A stretch of DNA of 64,000 nucleotides from Candidatus Eisenbergiella merdavium. GTDB taxonomy: Bacteria; Bacillota; Clostridia; Lachnospirales; Lachnospiraceae. Shown here one piece after another: positions 51,940 to 60,711 of this stretch. The stretch spans positions 31,895 to 95,894 of the forward strand of contig DWWS01000055.1 in assembly GCA_019119595.1 (NCBI GenBank), written 5' to 3'. The position numbers were made by a program, and so were the translations under genes. The notes beneath the pieces are model-generated. The model worked only from the letters and a program-made list of their open reading frames with translations, was not told where the DNA came from and ran no database searches. Position 1 is the stretch's first letter; every line of letters begins with the position of its first letter.

Positions 51940-53469
51940 ATGACAGGCAGAGGACGCAGGAGAGCGGCAGGAAGGCAGAGGCGGACACGGAAGGAATACG
52001 GCCCGAAGCGGACAGACAGCGGAAGCCGCCGGAAAGAGAGAACGGCATATGAGACGGAGGAAAAAACATCGCAGCGCCAGCTCATCGGCTGCGCGGCTTT
52101 TTTCTGCACCCTGTTTGCTGCCATGGCCCTCTATCTGTGCGTCTATATCCCGACCCATTCCCAGGAGCTGTTCAACAACAGCTACAACAGCAGGCAGAGC
52201 GTTCTGGCGCAGCAGAATACCCGGGGAACCATTTATTCTGCGGACGGTCAGGCGCTTGCGGAAACGGTGGTGCAGGACGGGGAAGAGGTGCGTTCCTACC
52301 CTTTCGGGAACCTGTTTTCTCATATCGTCGGCTATTCCACCCGGGGAAAAACCGGTCTGGAGAGCCTTGCCAATTATGATCTGATCAATACCTCCGTCTC
52401 CGCGGCCCAGCAGGCGCAGAATGCCGCGGACGGGGTAAAAAATCCGGGAAATAACCTGGTCACCACGCTGGACGCGAAGCTGCAGGAGGCGGCAAGCAGC
52501 GCCATGGGGCTCTATGAGGGGGCGATCGTGGTCATGGAGCCGTCCACGGGGAAGATACTTGCCATGGTCTCCAAGCCGGATTTTGATCCAAACAAGGTAT
52601 CTCAGGACTGGGAGAGCCTGAATCAGGAAGGGAGCTCCGTGCTTTTAAACCGTGCGGCACAGGGAATCTATCCGCCCGGCTCCACCTTCAAGATCATAAC
52701 CGCTCTGGAATATATCAGAGAGCATCCGGAGGACTGGGAAAATTACAGATACCAGTGCGGCGGAAGCTATACCAGCGGAGATACCACCATCCGCTGTTAT
52801 CACGGGAGCAGCCACGGAAGCCTGGATTTCACCGGCTCCTTTGCCAAATCCTGCAACTCCTCCTTCGCCAATATCGGCATGAGCCTGGACCGCAGCAGCT
52901 TTGCCTCCACGCTGAATGACCTTCTGTTCAACCAGGAGCTTCCCGTGGACATCGCTTATTCCAGAAGCGGCGCAGCCCTGGACGAGAACAGTCCGGACGC
53001 GGATCTGATCCAGATCGTGATCGGACAGGGAAAGACCCAGATAACCCCGCTGCATCTGTGTATGATCACCTCCGCCATCGCGAACGGCGGAGCGCTGATG
53101 AAGCCCTATGAAATGGATCGGGTGGAAAAACCGGACGGAAGCGTGCTCCGTCAGTATGAGCCGGAGGAATACGGACGGCTGATGACGGAAGAGGAGGCCC
53201 GGATTCTGCGGGAGCTGATGACGGACGTGGTGGAGGAAGGTACGGCGACCAAGCTCTCCGGCCTGTCCTATACCGCCGCGGGAAAGACAGGGTCGGCGGA
53301 ATACAGCGACAGCACCAGCGATTCCCATGCATGGTTTACCGGCTTTGCTCCGGCAGAGGATCCCCAGGTGGCAGTCACCGTGATCATCGAGGGGATCGGC
53401 TCCGGCGGGGACTATGCGGTTCCCATGGCGAAGCGGGTATTCGACGCTTATTTTGGCACGGTGGGCTGA
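51940..53469 (+). CDS. Class B penicillin-binding protein (transpeptidase)
   Basis: 509 residues. A very basic cytoplasmic tail of about 45 residues precedes one membrane helix (GCAAFFCTLFAAMALYLCV). The transpeptidase motifs are Ser248-x-x-Lys in PPGSTFKI, Ser304-x-Asn in SCNSSF, and KTG at 449-451. It lacks a PASTA domain. It crosslinks glycan made by the upstream SEDS protein. It is shorter than most PBP2s, similar in size to PbpA-like enzymes found beside rodA in actinobacteria. Confidence 0.94.
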   Translation: MTGRGRRRAAGRQRRTRKEYGPKRTDSGSRRKERTAYETEEKTSQRQLIGCAAFFCTLFAAMALYLCVYIPTHSQELFNNSYNSRQSVLAQQNTRGTIYSADGQALAETVVQDGEEVRSYPFGNLFSHIVGYSTRGKTGLESLANYDLINTSVSAAQQAQNAADGVKNPGNNLVTTLDAKLQEAASSAMGLYEGAIVVMEPSTGKILAMVSKPDFDPNKVSQDWESLNQEGSSVLLNRAAQGIYPPGSTFKIITALEYIREHPEDWENYRYQCGGSYTSGDTTIRCYHGSSHGSLDFTGSFAKSCNSSFANIGMSLDRSSFASTLNDLLFNQELPVDIAYSRSGAALDENSPDADLIQIVIGQGKTQITPLHLCMITSAIANGGALMKPYEMDRVEKPDGSVLRQYEPEEYGRLMTEEEARILRELMTDVVEEGTATKLSGLSYTAAGKTGSAEYSDSTSDSHAWFTGFAPAEDPQVAVTVIIEGIGSGGDYAVPMAKRVFDAYFGTVG

Positions 53470-53512
53470 CGTGAGAACTGCAGCACTGACAGGACGCGAA
53501 GCAAAGTTTTTC

Positions 53513-53541
53513 TTGCCTAAGCAGTACATTTGGGATATACT
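53513..53541 (+). promoter_or_regulatory. Promoter of the Nudix gene
   Basis: TTGCCT (53513-53518), 17-bp spacer, TATACT (53536-53541). AGGAGG at 53599-53604 precedes the ATG at 53613. Confidence 0.75.
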
Positions 53542-53612
53542 TGAACTAGTTTAGCGGAAGGGACATGCTCCTTCGCATGGACCGAAGTGCACACCTTACA
53601 GGAGGGATTGCA

Positions 53613-54065
53613 ATGATAGAAGCAACAAGCTGTGGCGGTGTGGTTATTTTCCGCGGGAAGATACTGCTTTTGTACAAGAATTTCAAGAATAAGTACGAGG
53701 GCTGGGTTCTGCCCAAGGGAACGGTAGAGGCAGGAGAGGAGTATAAGGATACGGCGCTTCGTGAGGTGCTTGAGGAGAGCGGGGCGAGAGCCTCCATCAT
53801 CAAGTATATCGGAAAGAGCGAGTATACCTTTAACGTGCCGGAGGATACGGTGGACAAGGAGGTGCACTGGTATCTGATGATGGCAGACAGTTATTACAGT
53901 AAACCACAGCGTGAGGAATATTTTGTGGACTCCGGATTTTACAAGTACCATGAGGCCTACCATCTGCTGAAGTTTGCCAACGAGAAGCAGATCCTGGAAA
54001 AGGCGTATCATGAGTATCTGGATCTGAAAAAGAGAAACCTCTGGGGAAGCAGAAAATATTTCTGA
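53613..54065 (+). CDS. Nudix hydrolase
   Basis: 150 residues from 53613. The Nudix box is intact: GTVEAGEEYKDTALREVLEE SG, read as Gly-x5-Glu-x7-Arg-Glu-x2-Glu-Glu-x-Gly, near residues 37-59. It hydrolyses nucleoside diphosphates linked to another group; the exact substrate is unknown. C-terminal residues are rich in Lys and aromatic groups (DLKKRNLWGSRKYF). It has its own promoter and a terminator. Confidence 0.93.
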   Translation: MIEATSCGGVVIFRGKILLLYKNFKNKYEGWVLPKGTVEAGEEYKDTALREVLEESGARASIIKYIGKSEYTFNVPEDTVDKEVHWYLMMADSYYSKPQREEYFVDSGFYKYHEAYHLLKFANEKQILEKAYHEYLDLKKRNLWGSRKYF

Positions 54066-54097
54066 AGGATTCCGGCATCACAGAAGCGGGAATGGAA

Positions 54098-54138
54098 GGA
54101 GAGGCGGAACGGATCGAAGCATTCCCGCCTCTCCTTTT
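54098..54138 (+). terminator. Terminator after the Nudix gene
   Basis: GGAGAGGCGG and CCGCCTCTCC pair perfectly over 10 bp with a 17-base loop, followed by TTTT. The stretch 54139-54306 has no clear further signal. Confidence 0.85.
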
Positions 54139-54306
54139 CCAATTTCGCGAAAGGGTCCACGGAAAGCTCTCACGGAATTCTGCCATGGAAGATTCCTGAA
54201 AAAGATACGGATCTGTCTGTGAGGAAATGGAAAGAAAAGGTATGAAACCCTCCCAAAACGGTAATGGTTTTAAGGGAAGAGGCAGAAAAAGGAGAGCTGA
54301 CGGCCT

Positions 54307-54645
54307 ATGAAATTCTGCAGAAAGCTCTATGTTGGCGAATCCATCCGAAATCCGGAAAGAGTGAAATGGAGGCTGCGGCACAATGCGGGACAGTTTTCGG
54401 TATATGTGATAGCGCTGGCCGCATCGCCGGAGGATCAGCTTGATATCATCCACTGCGGATATCTGAAGCAGCGCTGCTTCGATACGGAGCATATGCTTGT
54501 GGTCGGTCTGGCATCCAGCAGACAGGAAGCGCTGGAGATCGTGACGCGGCTCGTCGAAGAGGTAGTCCGGGAGACCGGAGATGCCGATATCAGAGGATAC
54601 ATTTTGAATACATGCGCCGTCGAAAGGCCCCGGAAAGGCTTCTGA
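54307..54645 (+). CDS. Small protein of unknown function upstream of the DUF2953 gene
   Basis: 112 residues. It begins MKFCRKLYVGESIRNPERVK; no signal peptide or membrane helix. There is an alpha/beta pattern (FSVYVIALAASPEDQLDIIHCG; LASSRQEALEIVTRLVEEVV). It is not a family I can name. GGAGAG lies 10-12 bases before the ATG. It is probably cotranscribed with the DUF2953 gene, whose start is 30 bp downstream of its stop. Confidence 0.7.
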   Translation: MKFCRKLYVGESIRNPERVKWRLRHNAGQFSVYVIALAASPEDQLDIIHCGYLKQRCFDTEHMLVVGLASSRQEALEIVTRLVEEVVRETGDADIRGYILNTCAVERPRKGF

Positions 54646-54674
54646 CCGGACGCCGGAGGGCGTGCAGGGGGTAT

Positions 54675-55838
54675 ATGGAAATCGTTTTTTTTATTCTAAA
54701 AACAGCGGGCGTCGTCCTGCTTGTCATACTCATCCTGCTCCTGCTTCTTGCGGCGCTTCTTCTTTTCGTCCCGGTCAGATACCGGGCGGAGGGAAGCCTG
54801 CCGGAGGGCGGAAGGCCGCGGGCATCTGTCCGCGTCACCTGGCTTCTTCATCTTCTCAGCTTCCGTCTGGAATACGCGGACGGGGTGAAGATAACGGTGC
54901 GCGCGGCAGGGATTTCCATCCAACCGGAAAGATGGAGACGGCAGGAAAAGGAGGAAATTCCCCCGGTGCCGAAGAAGGATTCCGGAGCGCCGGAGAACGG
55001 TTCCGGTGCGCTGAAGAAGGACTTTGATGCGTCGGAGAACGGTCGTGATGTGCCTGAAAACGGCTTGAATGCGCCGGAAACTGCCGTCGGCGCTCCGGCG
55101 CCAGAGCAGGCGGCTTCCGGGCAAATGACTGCGGAAAAGACGGAGAAACCGGATAAAACGGGAAAAAATGTCCCGGGAAAGACGGAGCATCCCGAAAGGG
55201 CCGCCGCGGAGGAAGCGGACTGCGCGGAAGGCAATGCTGCAGAAGAAACGGGCAGCGCGGAAAGCAGCGCTGCAGAAGAGCTGCAAAGTCCTGAAAGCGC
55301 CGCAGCCCCGGAAGAGGAAGAGTCGGAAACGGCCGCTCCGCCCCGAAGCGGCCTAGCGGAAAGGCTCCGGAAATGGGCGGCGGCCCTGAAACAAAGGATT
55401 GCCGGTCTGGCGGAGGGGCTTCAGGACGCCGGTCAGGCACTGGAACGGATCCTGAAAAAGCTGGAGCGCATCAGGGGCACGGTGAACTACTACCGGGAGC
55501 TTCTGGAGGATGAGCGCTCGCAGGAGACCGTCCGTATGATCTGGAAGCAGCTGAAGGGGCTTCTCTCAGAGACAAAGCCGAAAAAGCTTTCTCTGGAGCT
55601 TACGGTGGGTTCGGCCGATCCGGCCGTCACGGGAAACGTGCTGGCTGTTCATGGGATGTTTTACCCATGGATTGGGGAAGCGGTGCATATCATTCCGGAT
55701 TTTGAACGGGACAGGCTCGGCGGAGAGTTTTACGCAGAGGGAAGAATCCGTACCTGTGTGGTGCTTTATCATATTTTAAGAGTGGTTCTGGATAAGAAAA
55801 CATGGACGCTGATCAGAAAGCTGAAAAGGAGGAGCTGA
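54675..55838 (+). CDS. DUF2953 domain protein (YtfI-like)
   Basis: 387 residues. One N-terminal membrane helix (GVVLLVILILLLLLAALLLF), then a short domain, a low-complexity linker of about 110 residues rich in Glu, Ala, Pro and Asn with repeated xPENGx units, and the C-terminal DUF2953 core (LELTVGSADPAVTGNVLAVHG, then VHIIPDFERDRLGGEFYAEG). In Bacillus the neighbour of ytfJ (ytfI) has the same domain, so the gene pair is conserved. The function is unknown; it is probably linked with sporulation through ytfJ. Confidence 0.85.
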   Translation: MEIVFFILKTAGVVLLVILILLLLLAALLLFVPVRYRAEGSLPEGGRPRASVRVTWLLHLLSFRLEYADGVKITVRAAGISIQPERWRRQEKEEIPPVPKKDSGAPENGSGALKKDFDASENGRDVPENGLNAPETAVGAPAPEQAASGQMTAEKTEKPDKTGKNVPGKTEHPERAAAEEADCAEGNAAEETGSAESSAAEELQSPESAAAPEEEESETAAPPRSGLAERLRKWAAALKQRIAGLAEGLQDAGQALERILKKLERIRGTVNYYRELLEDERSQETVRMIWKQLKGLLSETKPKKLSLELTVGSADPAVTGNVLAVHGMFYPWIGEAVHIIPDFERDRLGGEFYAEGRIRTCVVLYHILRVVLDKKTWTLIRKLKRRS

Positions 55839-55841
55839 CCA

Positions 55842-56240
55842 ATGGCTGAAAATCATAATAACATCAATTCCGTGATGGAATCTCTGCTGAAGGGCGCAAA
55901 CGCGCTGATGTCAACCAAAACCGTGGTGGGAGAGGCGACGAAAATCGACGATACCATTATCATCCCGCTGGTGGATGTGACCTTCGGAGTGGGAGCGGGG
56001 GCCAGCAGGAGCGACAAAAAGGACGGAGGCGGCGGAGGAATGTCCGGAAAGATGACGCCCAGCGCCGTGCTCCTGATCAAGAACGGACAGACAAAGCTGG
56101 TCAATATCAAAAATCAGGACAGCGTGACCAAGATTCTGGATATGATCCCGGATCTGGTGGACCGGTTCACCGCGAAGCCGGAGACGATGATGAGCGATGA
56201 GGAAGCGCAGAAGGCCGCTTTCCCGGATGAAGAGCTTTGA
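55842..56240 (+). CDS. ytfJ: Sporulation protein YtfJ (GerW family)
   Basis: 132 residues. The family pattern is visible: an N-terminal helix (HNNINSVMESLLKGANALM), then TVVGEATKIDDTIIIPLVDV, FGVGAGASRSD, a Gly-rich loop GGGGGMSGKM, and TPSAVLLIKNGQTKLVNI. In Bacillus, YtfJ/GerW is a spore protein needed for germination with some triggers. It starts 3 bp after the DUF2953 gene, with which it is translated. Confidence 0.95.
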   Translation: MAENHNNINSVMESLLKGANALMSTKTVVGEATKIDDTIIIPLVDVTFGVGAGASRSDKKDGGGGGMSGKMTPSAVLLIKNGQTKLVNIKNQDSVTKILDMIPDLVDRFTAKPETMMSDEEAQKAAFPDEEL

Positions 56241-56340
56241 AAGAAGCCCGGGGAATAAAAAAGAGCTGCGAAAAAGAGAATCCTGCCGGTGGCGGATGCA
56301 TAGAATAACAGTAAGACGATAAAGAACAGGTGCGGGCGGA

Positions 56341-56493
56341 ATGCGGCAGCTATGGAAACTGATCGGTATCATTGTATTCAGCATTGCCATCGGCATGTTT
56401 TTGATCCTGCTTATCGCGAACCGGCTTGCCGGCCTGATCGTGGCCGTGCTTCTCATGGCGGCCGGCTATTATATGCTGTTTGGCGATAAGTGA
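56341..56493 (+). CDS. 50-residue membrane protein after ytfJ
   Basis: ATG at 56341 to TGA at 56491-56493. Fifty residues, beginning MRQLWKLIGIIVFSIAIG and ending in MLFGDK, with two predicted membrane helices (about residues 7-24 and 29-46) joined by the short segment ANRLAG. A GGCGG-like site lies before the ATG, a weak ribosome binding site. No known family. The position downstream of ytfJ suggests it belongs to that small operon. Confidence 0.65.
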   Translation: MRQLWKLIGIIVFSIAIGMFLILLIANRLAGLIVAVLLMAAGYYMLFGDK

Positions 56494-56505
56494 CCGGGAA
56501 TTGCC

Positions 56506-56535
56506 CGCAGACCCTTGTACCGCAGACCCTTGTGC
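56506..56535 (+). repeat. Two tandem 15-bp repeats
   Basis: CGCAGACCCTTGTAC is followed directly by CGCAGACCCTTGTGC, and then by the start of a third copy (CGCAGG). It lies between the small membrane gene and the AraC-family gene, both ending here. Confidence 0.75.
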
Positions 56536-56577
56536 CGCAGGCACAGGAGTCCGCGGATTTTCCGTTTGAGGAGGAGC

Positions 56578-57483
56578 TTAAACGGCATATCCCTGGTTTT
56601 TCCCTTCTTTTCTCTGCCGGCGGAAGCCGGTGGGGGGCTGATTCATCCATTTCCGGAAAAGCTCCGCGTAGTAGCTTGCGCTTCCAAAGCCGGAGGACAG
56701 AGCGATTTCCGTGATGGACAAGTCCGTATTGCATAACAGATCCACACTTTTATTCAGGCGGTACCGGTTCAGGTATTCGTTGGGGGACTGAGCGAAATAT
56801 CTGGAAAACAGTCTGCAGCATTTGCTTTCCCCCACCGCTCCGGCGGAAGCGATCTGGGCAAGGGAGATTTTTTCCATATATTTCTGCTGAATGAAGCCTG
56901 CCATATTTTTGAGGATCAGAAGATCCCGGTTCCGTCCGTTTTCCCGTTCTGGCTCTGCCGGAGCATGCTCATACAGAAGGGAACAGATCATGGAAAAAGA
57001 GGACAATGCCCGCAGAGGAGACGTTGGATTTTCTCTGTGCTCATACAGAAGCCTGAGCTGGGAGAGGATCCCGGCCTGCCATTTTTCGCCCGGACGGAGC
57101 ATCAGACAGGGAAGGGCGGCATTCCCGGTAAGCGGGCTCAGAAAATCCCTTTCAAAAGGCAGGACGGAGCAGAGAAAAAGGGGATGAAGGAGAATACATA
57201 AAAAGTCGCATTCCTTCCTTTTTTCCGAGAATCCAAAATGCATCTGACCGGAATTGACAAAGATTCCTTCGCCGTCGTTCAAAACAAAGATTTCCCCGTT
57301 GACGTTATATTCCATCTGGCCGGACAGCACGCAGATCAGCTCGATATCCTCATGCCAGTGATTCGGCGCCTGATATTCCGGATAGCCGGAAAGAAGGGCT
57401 CTCCGGATATAGAGAGGGTAGTCCGGATGATCATAGCGCACGCGTTCGGAACGGTCGTCGTTGAGCAGGATGGAAGGGAGCAT
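56578..57483 (-). CDS. AraC-family transcriptional regulator
   Basis: 301 residues. An N-terminal cupin domain (HWHEDIELICVLSGQMEYNVNG, NDGEGIFVNSGQMHFG) is followed by two helix-turn-helix motifs of the AraC type (ISLAQIASAGAVGESKCCRLF; LSITEIALSSGFGSASYYAELFRKW). The cupin probably binds a sugar or related small molecule. It is divergent from the MATE transporter gene, a likely target. Confidence 0.94.
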   Translation of the reverse strand: MLPSILLNDDRSERVRYDHPDYPLYIRRALLSGYPEYQAPNHWHEDIELICVLSGQMEYNVNGEIFVLNDGEGIFVNSGQMHFGFSEKRKECDFLCILLHPLFLCSVLPFERDFLSPLTGNAALPCLMLRPGEKWQAGILSQLRLLYEHRENPTSPLRALSSFSMICSLLYEHAPAEPERENGRNRDLLILKNMAGFIQQKYMEKISLAQIASAGAVGESKCCRLFSRYFAQSPNEYLNRYRLNKSVDLLCNTDLSITEIALSSGFGSASYYAELFRKWMNQPPTGFRRQRKEGKNQGYAV

Positions 57484-57620
57484 GGTTCACCTGGCCTTTC
57501 TCCGTCCGGGGAGGTGGACGGGCGTCCTGCCCCATATTCCGTGTGAGCGGAATGGCGCGGACAGGATTGTTATAGATTCTTACAGAAATATGATGGAAAA
57601 GCAGTAGAATATACAGTAAA

Positions 57621-57649
57621 ATTATAGTCCGAAACAAAGATCAGGTCAA
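57621..57649 (-). promoter_or_regulatory. Promoter of the AraC-family gene
   Basis: Minus strand TTGACC (57649-57644), 17-bp spacer, TATAAT (57626-57621). The leader is about 130 bases. The divergent MATE promoter is not clear. Confidence 0.8.
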
Positions 57650-57688
57650 TGAAATGTGACAGGGAAGTGCTGAGGAGGAGGGCTTGAG

Positions 57689-59044
57689 ATGAAAAGGGAC
57701 AACGGAGCTGTCAGGGAGAGCTTTCAGAAAAAGCTGCTTTCGCTGGTCCTTCCGATCACATTTGGGCAGCTCATGGTCACGTTGGTCAGCGCCTCCGATG
57801 CGCTGATGGTGGGCGGGATCGGACAGGATCTGCTTTCAGCGGTATCGCTTGCCGGACAGATTACCTTCGTATACAATCTGTTTCTCGCAGCTCTGACCAT
57901 CGGGACGAGCATGTTTGCAGCCCAATATTGGGGAAAGGAAGACAGGGCCTCGGTTGAGCGGGTGCTGGCTGTTGCGCTTCGCGCCTCCCTCCCGGTTTCG
58001 TTCCTCTTTTTCATGGCGGCCGTCCTTTTCCCTGAATGGCTGATGAGACTGTTTACCACGGATGCCTCCCTCATCGGTTATGGCGCGGAATATCTGCGCA
58101 TTGTGGGAGTCACCTACCTGATGCTCGGCATTTCTCAGATTTATCTCTGTATCATGAAAAACAGCGGGCTTGCGGCACGAAGCATGCTGATCGGCTCCGT
58201 CTCGGCAGTGCTGAATATTGCGCTGAACGCTGTGTTTATCTACGGGCTGTTCGGCGCTCCCAGGATGGAGGCCGCCGGAGCCGCCATGGCCACGGCGACG
58301 GCAAAAGCGGCGGAGCTTGTGTGGGTGCTGATCGAGCACGGAAAAGAGGGACGGATCAAAATCCGGCCTGGAGCCATGGTCCGCCCGGATCGCAGACTGA
58401 GGCGGGAGTTCTGGCACTATACCCTTCCTGTGCTTGGAAACGAGCTGGTCTGGGGAGGCGGATTTACCATGTATTCGGTCATCATGGGACATCTCGGCAC
58501 GGATGCGGTTGCGGCAAACTCCATTGCAAATATTGTGAAAAATCTGATCGCAAGCCTTGCCATGGGCATTGGAAACGGAGGGGCGATCCTGGTGGGAAAT
58601 GAGCTGGGAGCGGGAAGGCTGGATACGGCCCGGCTTTACGGCGCAAGGCTGTGCCGCATCAGCGTCATAAGCGGCATCTGCTCCGGACTGCTGCTGCTCC
58701 CGGTCAGTCCGGCCGTTATGCGGGCAGCCGCGCTTTCCCCGCAGGCTGCGGAATATCTGAAATGGATGCTCGTCATGTGCACTTATTATATGGTCGGAAA
58801 ATATATCAACGGAACCACGATCAGCGGCATTTTCTGCGCGGGAGGGGATTCCAGATTCGGACTGCTGTGCGATGCGGTCACACTATGGTGTTTTACGGTA
58901 CCCGTCGGCTTCCTTGCTGCCTTTGTTCTGAAATGGCCGGTGCCTGCGGTTTATTTTCTGATCAATCTGGATGAGATCGTGAAGCTCCCTGCTGTATATA
59001 GGCGCTATAAAAAATATATCTGGTTAAGGGATCTGACGGTTTAA
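57689..59044 (+). CDS. MATE family efflux transporter
   Basis: 451 residues with about 12 membrane helices in two related halves. The first half starts LPITFGQLMVTLVSASDALMVGGIG and FAAQYWGKEDRASVERVL; the second half has TLPVLGNELVWGGGFTMYSVIMG and NGGAILVGNELGAGR, all typical of MATE drug/sodium antiporters. The cargo is unknown. GGAGGAGGG lies before the ATG. A regulator of the AraC family is divergent. Confidence 0.95.
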   Translation: MKRDNGAVRESFQKKLLSLVLPITFGQLMVTLVSASDALMVGGIGQDLLSAVSLAGQITFVYNLFLAALTIGTSMFAAQYWGKEDRASVERVLAVALRASLPVSFLFFMAAVLFPEWLMRLFTTDASLIGYGAEYLRIVGVTYLMLGISQIYLCIMKNSGLAARSMLIGSVSAVLNIALNAVFIYGLFGAPRMEAAGAAMATATAKAAELVWVLIEHGKEGRIKIRPGAMVRPDRRLRREFWHYTLPVLGNELVWGGGFTMYSVIMGHLGTDAVAANSIANIVKNLIASLAMGIGNGGAILVGNELGAGRLDTARLYGARLCRISVISGICSGLLLLPVSPAVMRAAALSPQAAEYLKWMLVMCTYYMVGKYINGTTISGIFCAGGDSRFGLLCDAVTLWCFTVPVGFLAAFVLKWPVPAVYFLINLDEIVKLPAVYRRYKKYIWLRDLTV

Positions 59045-59080
59045 AAGCAGCCGCATGAGGCGGCGGAAATGGAGGAAAGG

Positions 59081-59719
59081 ATGGAAGAGAAAATGACGAT
59101 GAGAGAGAGGATCCTTCAGGGAAAGCTCTTTACGGACGAATGCGAGGGGCTGCCCGAGGAGCGGACGGCGGCGAAAAAGCGGATGAAGGCGTTTAATGAG
59201 TCCGGCCCGGAGGAAACGGAGAAAAGGAAAGCGCTCCTTGACGACATATTCGGAGCAGAGACGGAAGCATGGATCGAGCCGCCGTTTTATTTCTGCTACG
59301 GAAGGCATATCCGGCTGGGCGCGGGAACCTATATCAATATGAACTGCAATTTTATTGACGACGGCCAGATCCGGATCGGGAAAGGGGTTTTGTTTGGAGC
59401 CGCGGTCACCATCGCAACGGTGGGGCATCCGGTCAATCCCCGGATGCGCGGATATATGTATACGGCCCCTGTCACCATCGGGGACAACTGCTGGATCGGA
59501 GCCAACGTCGTCATCTGTCCCGGCGTCACGATCGGAGAGAATACCGTCATCGGGGCGGGGAGCGTGGTCACGCGTGATATCCCGGAGAATGTGGTTGCCG
59601 CCGGAAATCCGTGCCGTGTGCTTCGGCCGATCGGAGAAAGAGATGAGATTTATTACTATAAAGACAGAAAAATTGAAGCGCAGGATCTTGAGGAGGAAAG
59701 GAGACTGAGGAAGCGCTGA
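59081..59719 (+). CDS. Sugar O-acetyltransferase (Maa/LacA type, left-handed beta helix)
   Basis: 212 residues from 59081 (GGAGGAAAGG directly before). The hexapeptide repeats are visible ([74 protein letters not shown], each continuing a repeat of 6 residues). The N-terminal [17 protein letters not shown] is typical of maltose O-acetyltransferases. The acceptor cannot be told. It is 36 bp after the MATE gene and probably cotranscribed. Confidence 0.94.
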   Translation: MEEKMTMRERILQGKLFTDECEGLPEERTAAKKRMKAFNESGPEETEKRKALLDDIFGAETEAWIEPPFYFCYGRHIRLGAGTYINMNCNFIDDGQIRIGKGVLFGAAVTIATVGHPVNPRMRGYMYTAPVTIGDNCWIGANVVICPGVTIGENTVIGAGSVVTRDIPENVVAAGNPCRVLRPIGERDEIYYYKDRKIEAQDLEEERRLRKR

Positions 59720-59824
59720 CGGCGGCGGGCGAGGATTTTCGCCCGCTTCGCATTTGCTTTGGCAGGAAAGCGCGGCTGCCGTCAGGCGGCAATCTGCAGG
59801 AAAGGAACTTTATTATTATGAAAA

Positions 59825-59861
59825 AAGGCTGTCCAAAACCTGACCGGTTTCAGACAGCCTT
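59825..59861. terminator. Terminator between the acetyltransferase gene and rpmB
   Basis: AAGGCTGTC and GACAGCCTT pair perfectly, with nested AAACC/GGTTT. On the minus strand a T6 run follows (59821-59826), so it is a proper terminator for rpmB; it can also serve the plus strand. Confidence 0.9.
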
Positions 59862-59895
59862 ATTCTGTACAATGTTCCTCTGTGAGCATCATTCC

Positions 59896-60081
59896 TTATG
59901 CTCTCTCCACTTTGCCGGATCTGAGGCAGCTGGTACAAACATGCATCTTTTTGGAAGCTCCGTTTACCAGACACTTGACGCTTTTCACATTCGAGTTCCA
60001 GATACGATTGGATCTTCTATGGGAATGGCTTACGTTGTTACCAAAATGAACGCCCTTGCCGCAAATATCACATTTTGCCAT
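59896..60081 (-). CDS. rpmB: 50S ribosomal protein L28
   Basis: 61 residues, MAKCDICGKGVHFGNNVSHS start and HVCTSCLRSGKVERA end. The four cysteines CDIC and CTSC mark the zinc-binding form. GGAGGTGCGAAG lies before the ATG. The frame is open far upstream, but only this start has a ribosome binding site and family match. It is divergent from asp23-fakA-recG, a conserved Firmicute arrangement. Confidence 0.97.
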   Translation of the reverse strand: MAKCDICGKGVHFGNNVSHSHRRSNRIWNSNVKSVKCLVNGASKKMHVCTSCLRSGKVERA

Positions 60082-60127
60082 CTTCGCACCTCCTAAACCA
60101 ATATATTTTTCAAACCGCAACATGTGT

Positions 60128-60156
60128 ATGATAACAGAAAAGAATGGAATTTGCAA
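60128..60156 (-). promoter_or_regulatory. Promoter of rpmB
   Basis: Minus strand TTGCAA (60156-60151), 17-bp spacer, TATCAT (60133-60128). Confidence 0.75.
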
Positions 60157-60196
60157 GCGAAATCTGCACAAATAAGAGAGGAAAAATAAATATCTC

Positions 60197-60225
60197 TTCC
60201 ATTTTTTTCGGAAAGCGGTTATAAT
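60197..60225 (+). promoter_or_regulatory. Promoter of asp23-fakA-recG
   Basis: TATAAT at 60220-60225 with a weak -35 (TTCCAT) at 17 bp. The leader is about 115 bases. Confidence 0.55.
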
Positions 60226-60343
60226 ATGCTTATATTTGTGCTGTTTCCGGGGCAGTGCGGGCGTATCCGCGCCGGAGAACGGCCTGACACCGTCCCAATA
60301 TAGAAAATAAAGCCATCTGCGGCGGCAAAGAAGGAGGTACGAT

Positions 60344-60697
60344 ATGAAGGGTTCATATCTGAACACCCACATGGGCAATATAACGATCGACAGAGAAGTT
60401 ATTGCACAGTATGCGGGCATCGTAGCCATGGAATGCTTCGGCATTGTGGGGATGGGCATTACGGTGAAGGACGTGGTGAAGCTCTTGAAGCGCGACAACG
60501 TGACGAAGGGTATCGCCGTTACGGTCAATAACAATAAGCTGACACTGGACTTCCATGTGATCGTTTCCTACGGCGTGAGTATTCTGGCAGTATCCAACAA
60601 TCTGATCGATAACGTGAAGTATAAAGTGGAAGAATTCACCGGCATGGAAATTGAGAAAATCAACATCTTCGTCGAAGGTGTGCGAGTGATTGATTAA
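60344..60697 (+). CDS. Asp23/Gls24 family protein (YloU-like)
   Basis: 117 residues. It begins MKGSYLNTHMGNITIDREVI and has YAGIVAMECFGIVGMG and FHVIVSYGVSILAVSNNLIDNVKY, the pattern of small Asp23 proteins located beside fakA in Firmicutes. Family members act at the membrane or in envelope stress; the exact role is not established. AAGGAGG lies 8 bases before the ATG. Confidence 0.93.
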   Translation: MKGSYLNTHMGNITIDREVIAQYAGIVAMECFGIVGMGITVKDVVKLLKRDNVTKGIAVTVNNNKLTLDFHVIVSYGVSILAVSNNLIDNVKYKVEEFTGMEIEKINIFVEGVRVID

Positions 60698-60711
60698 GGA
60701 GGACAGTAGTT

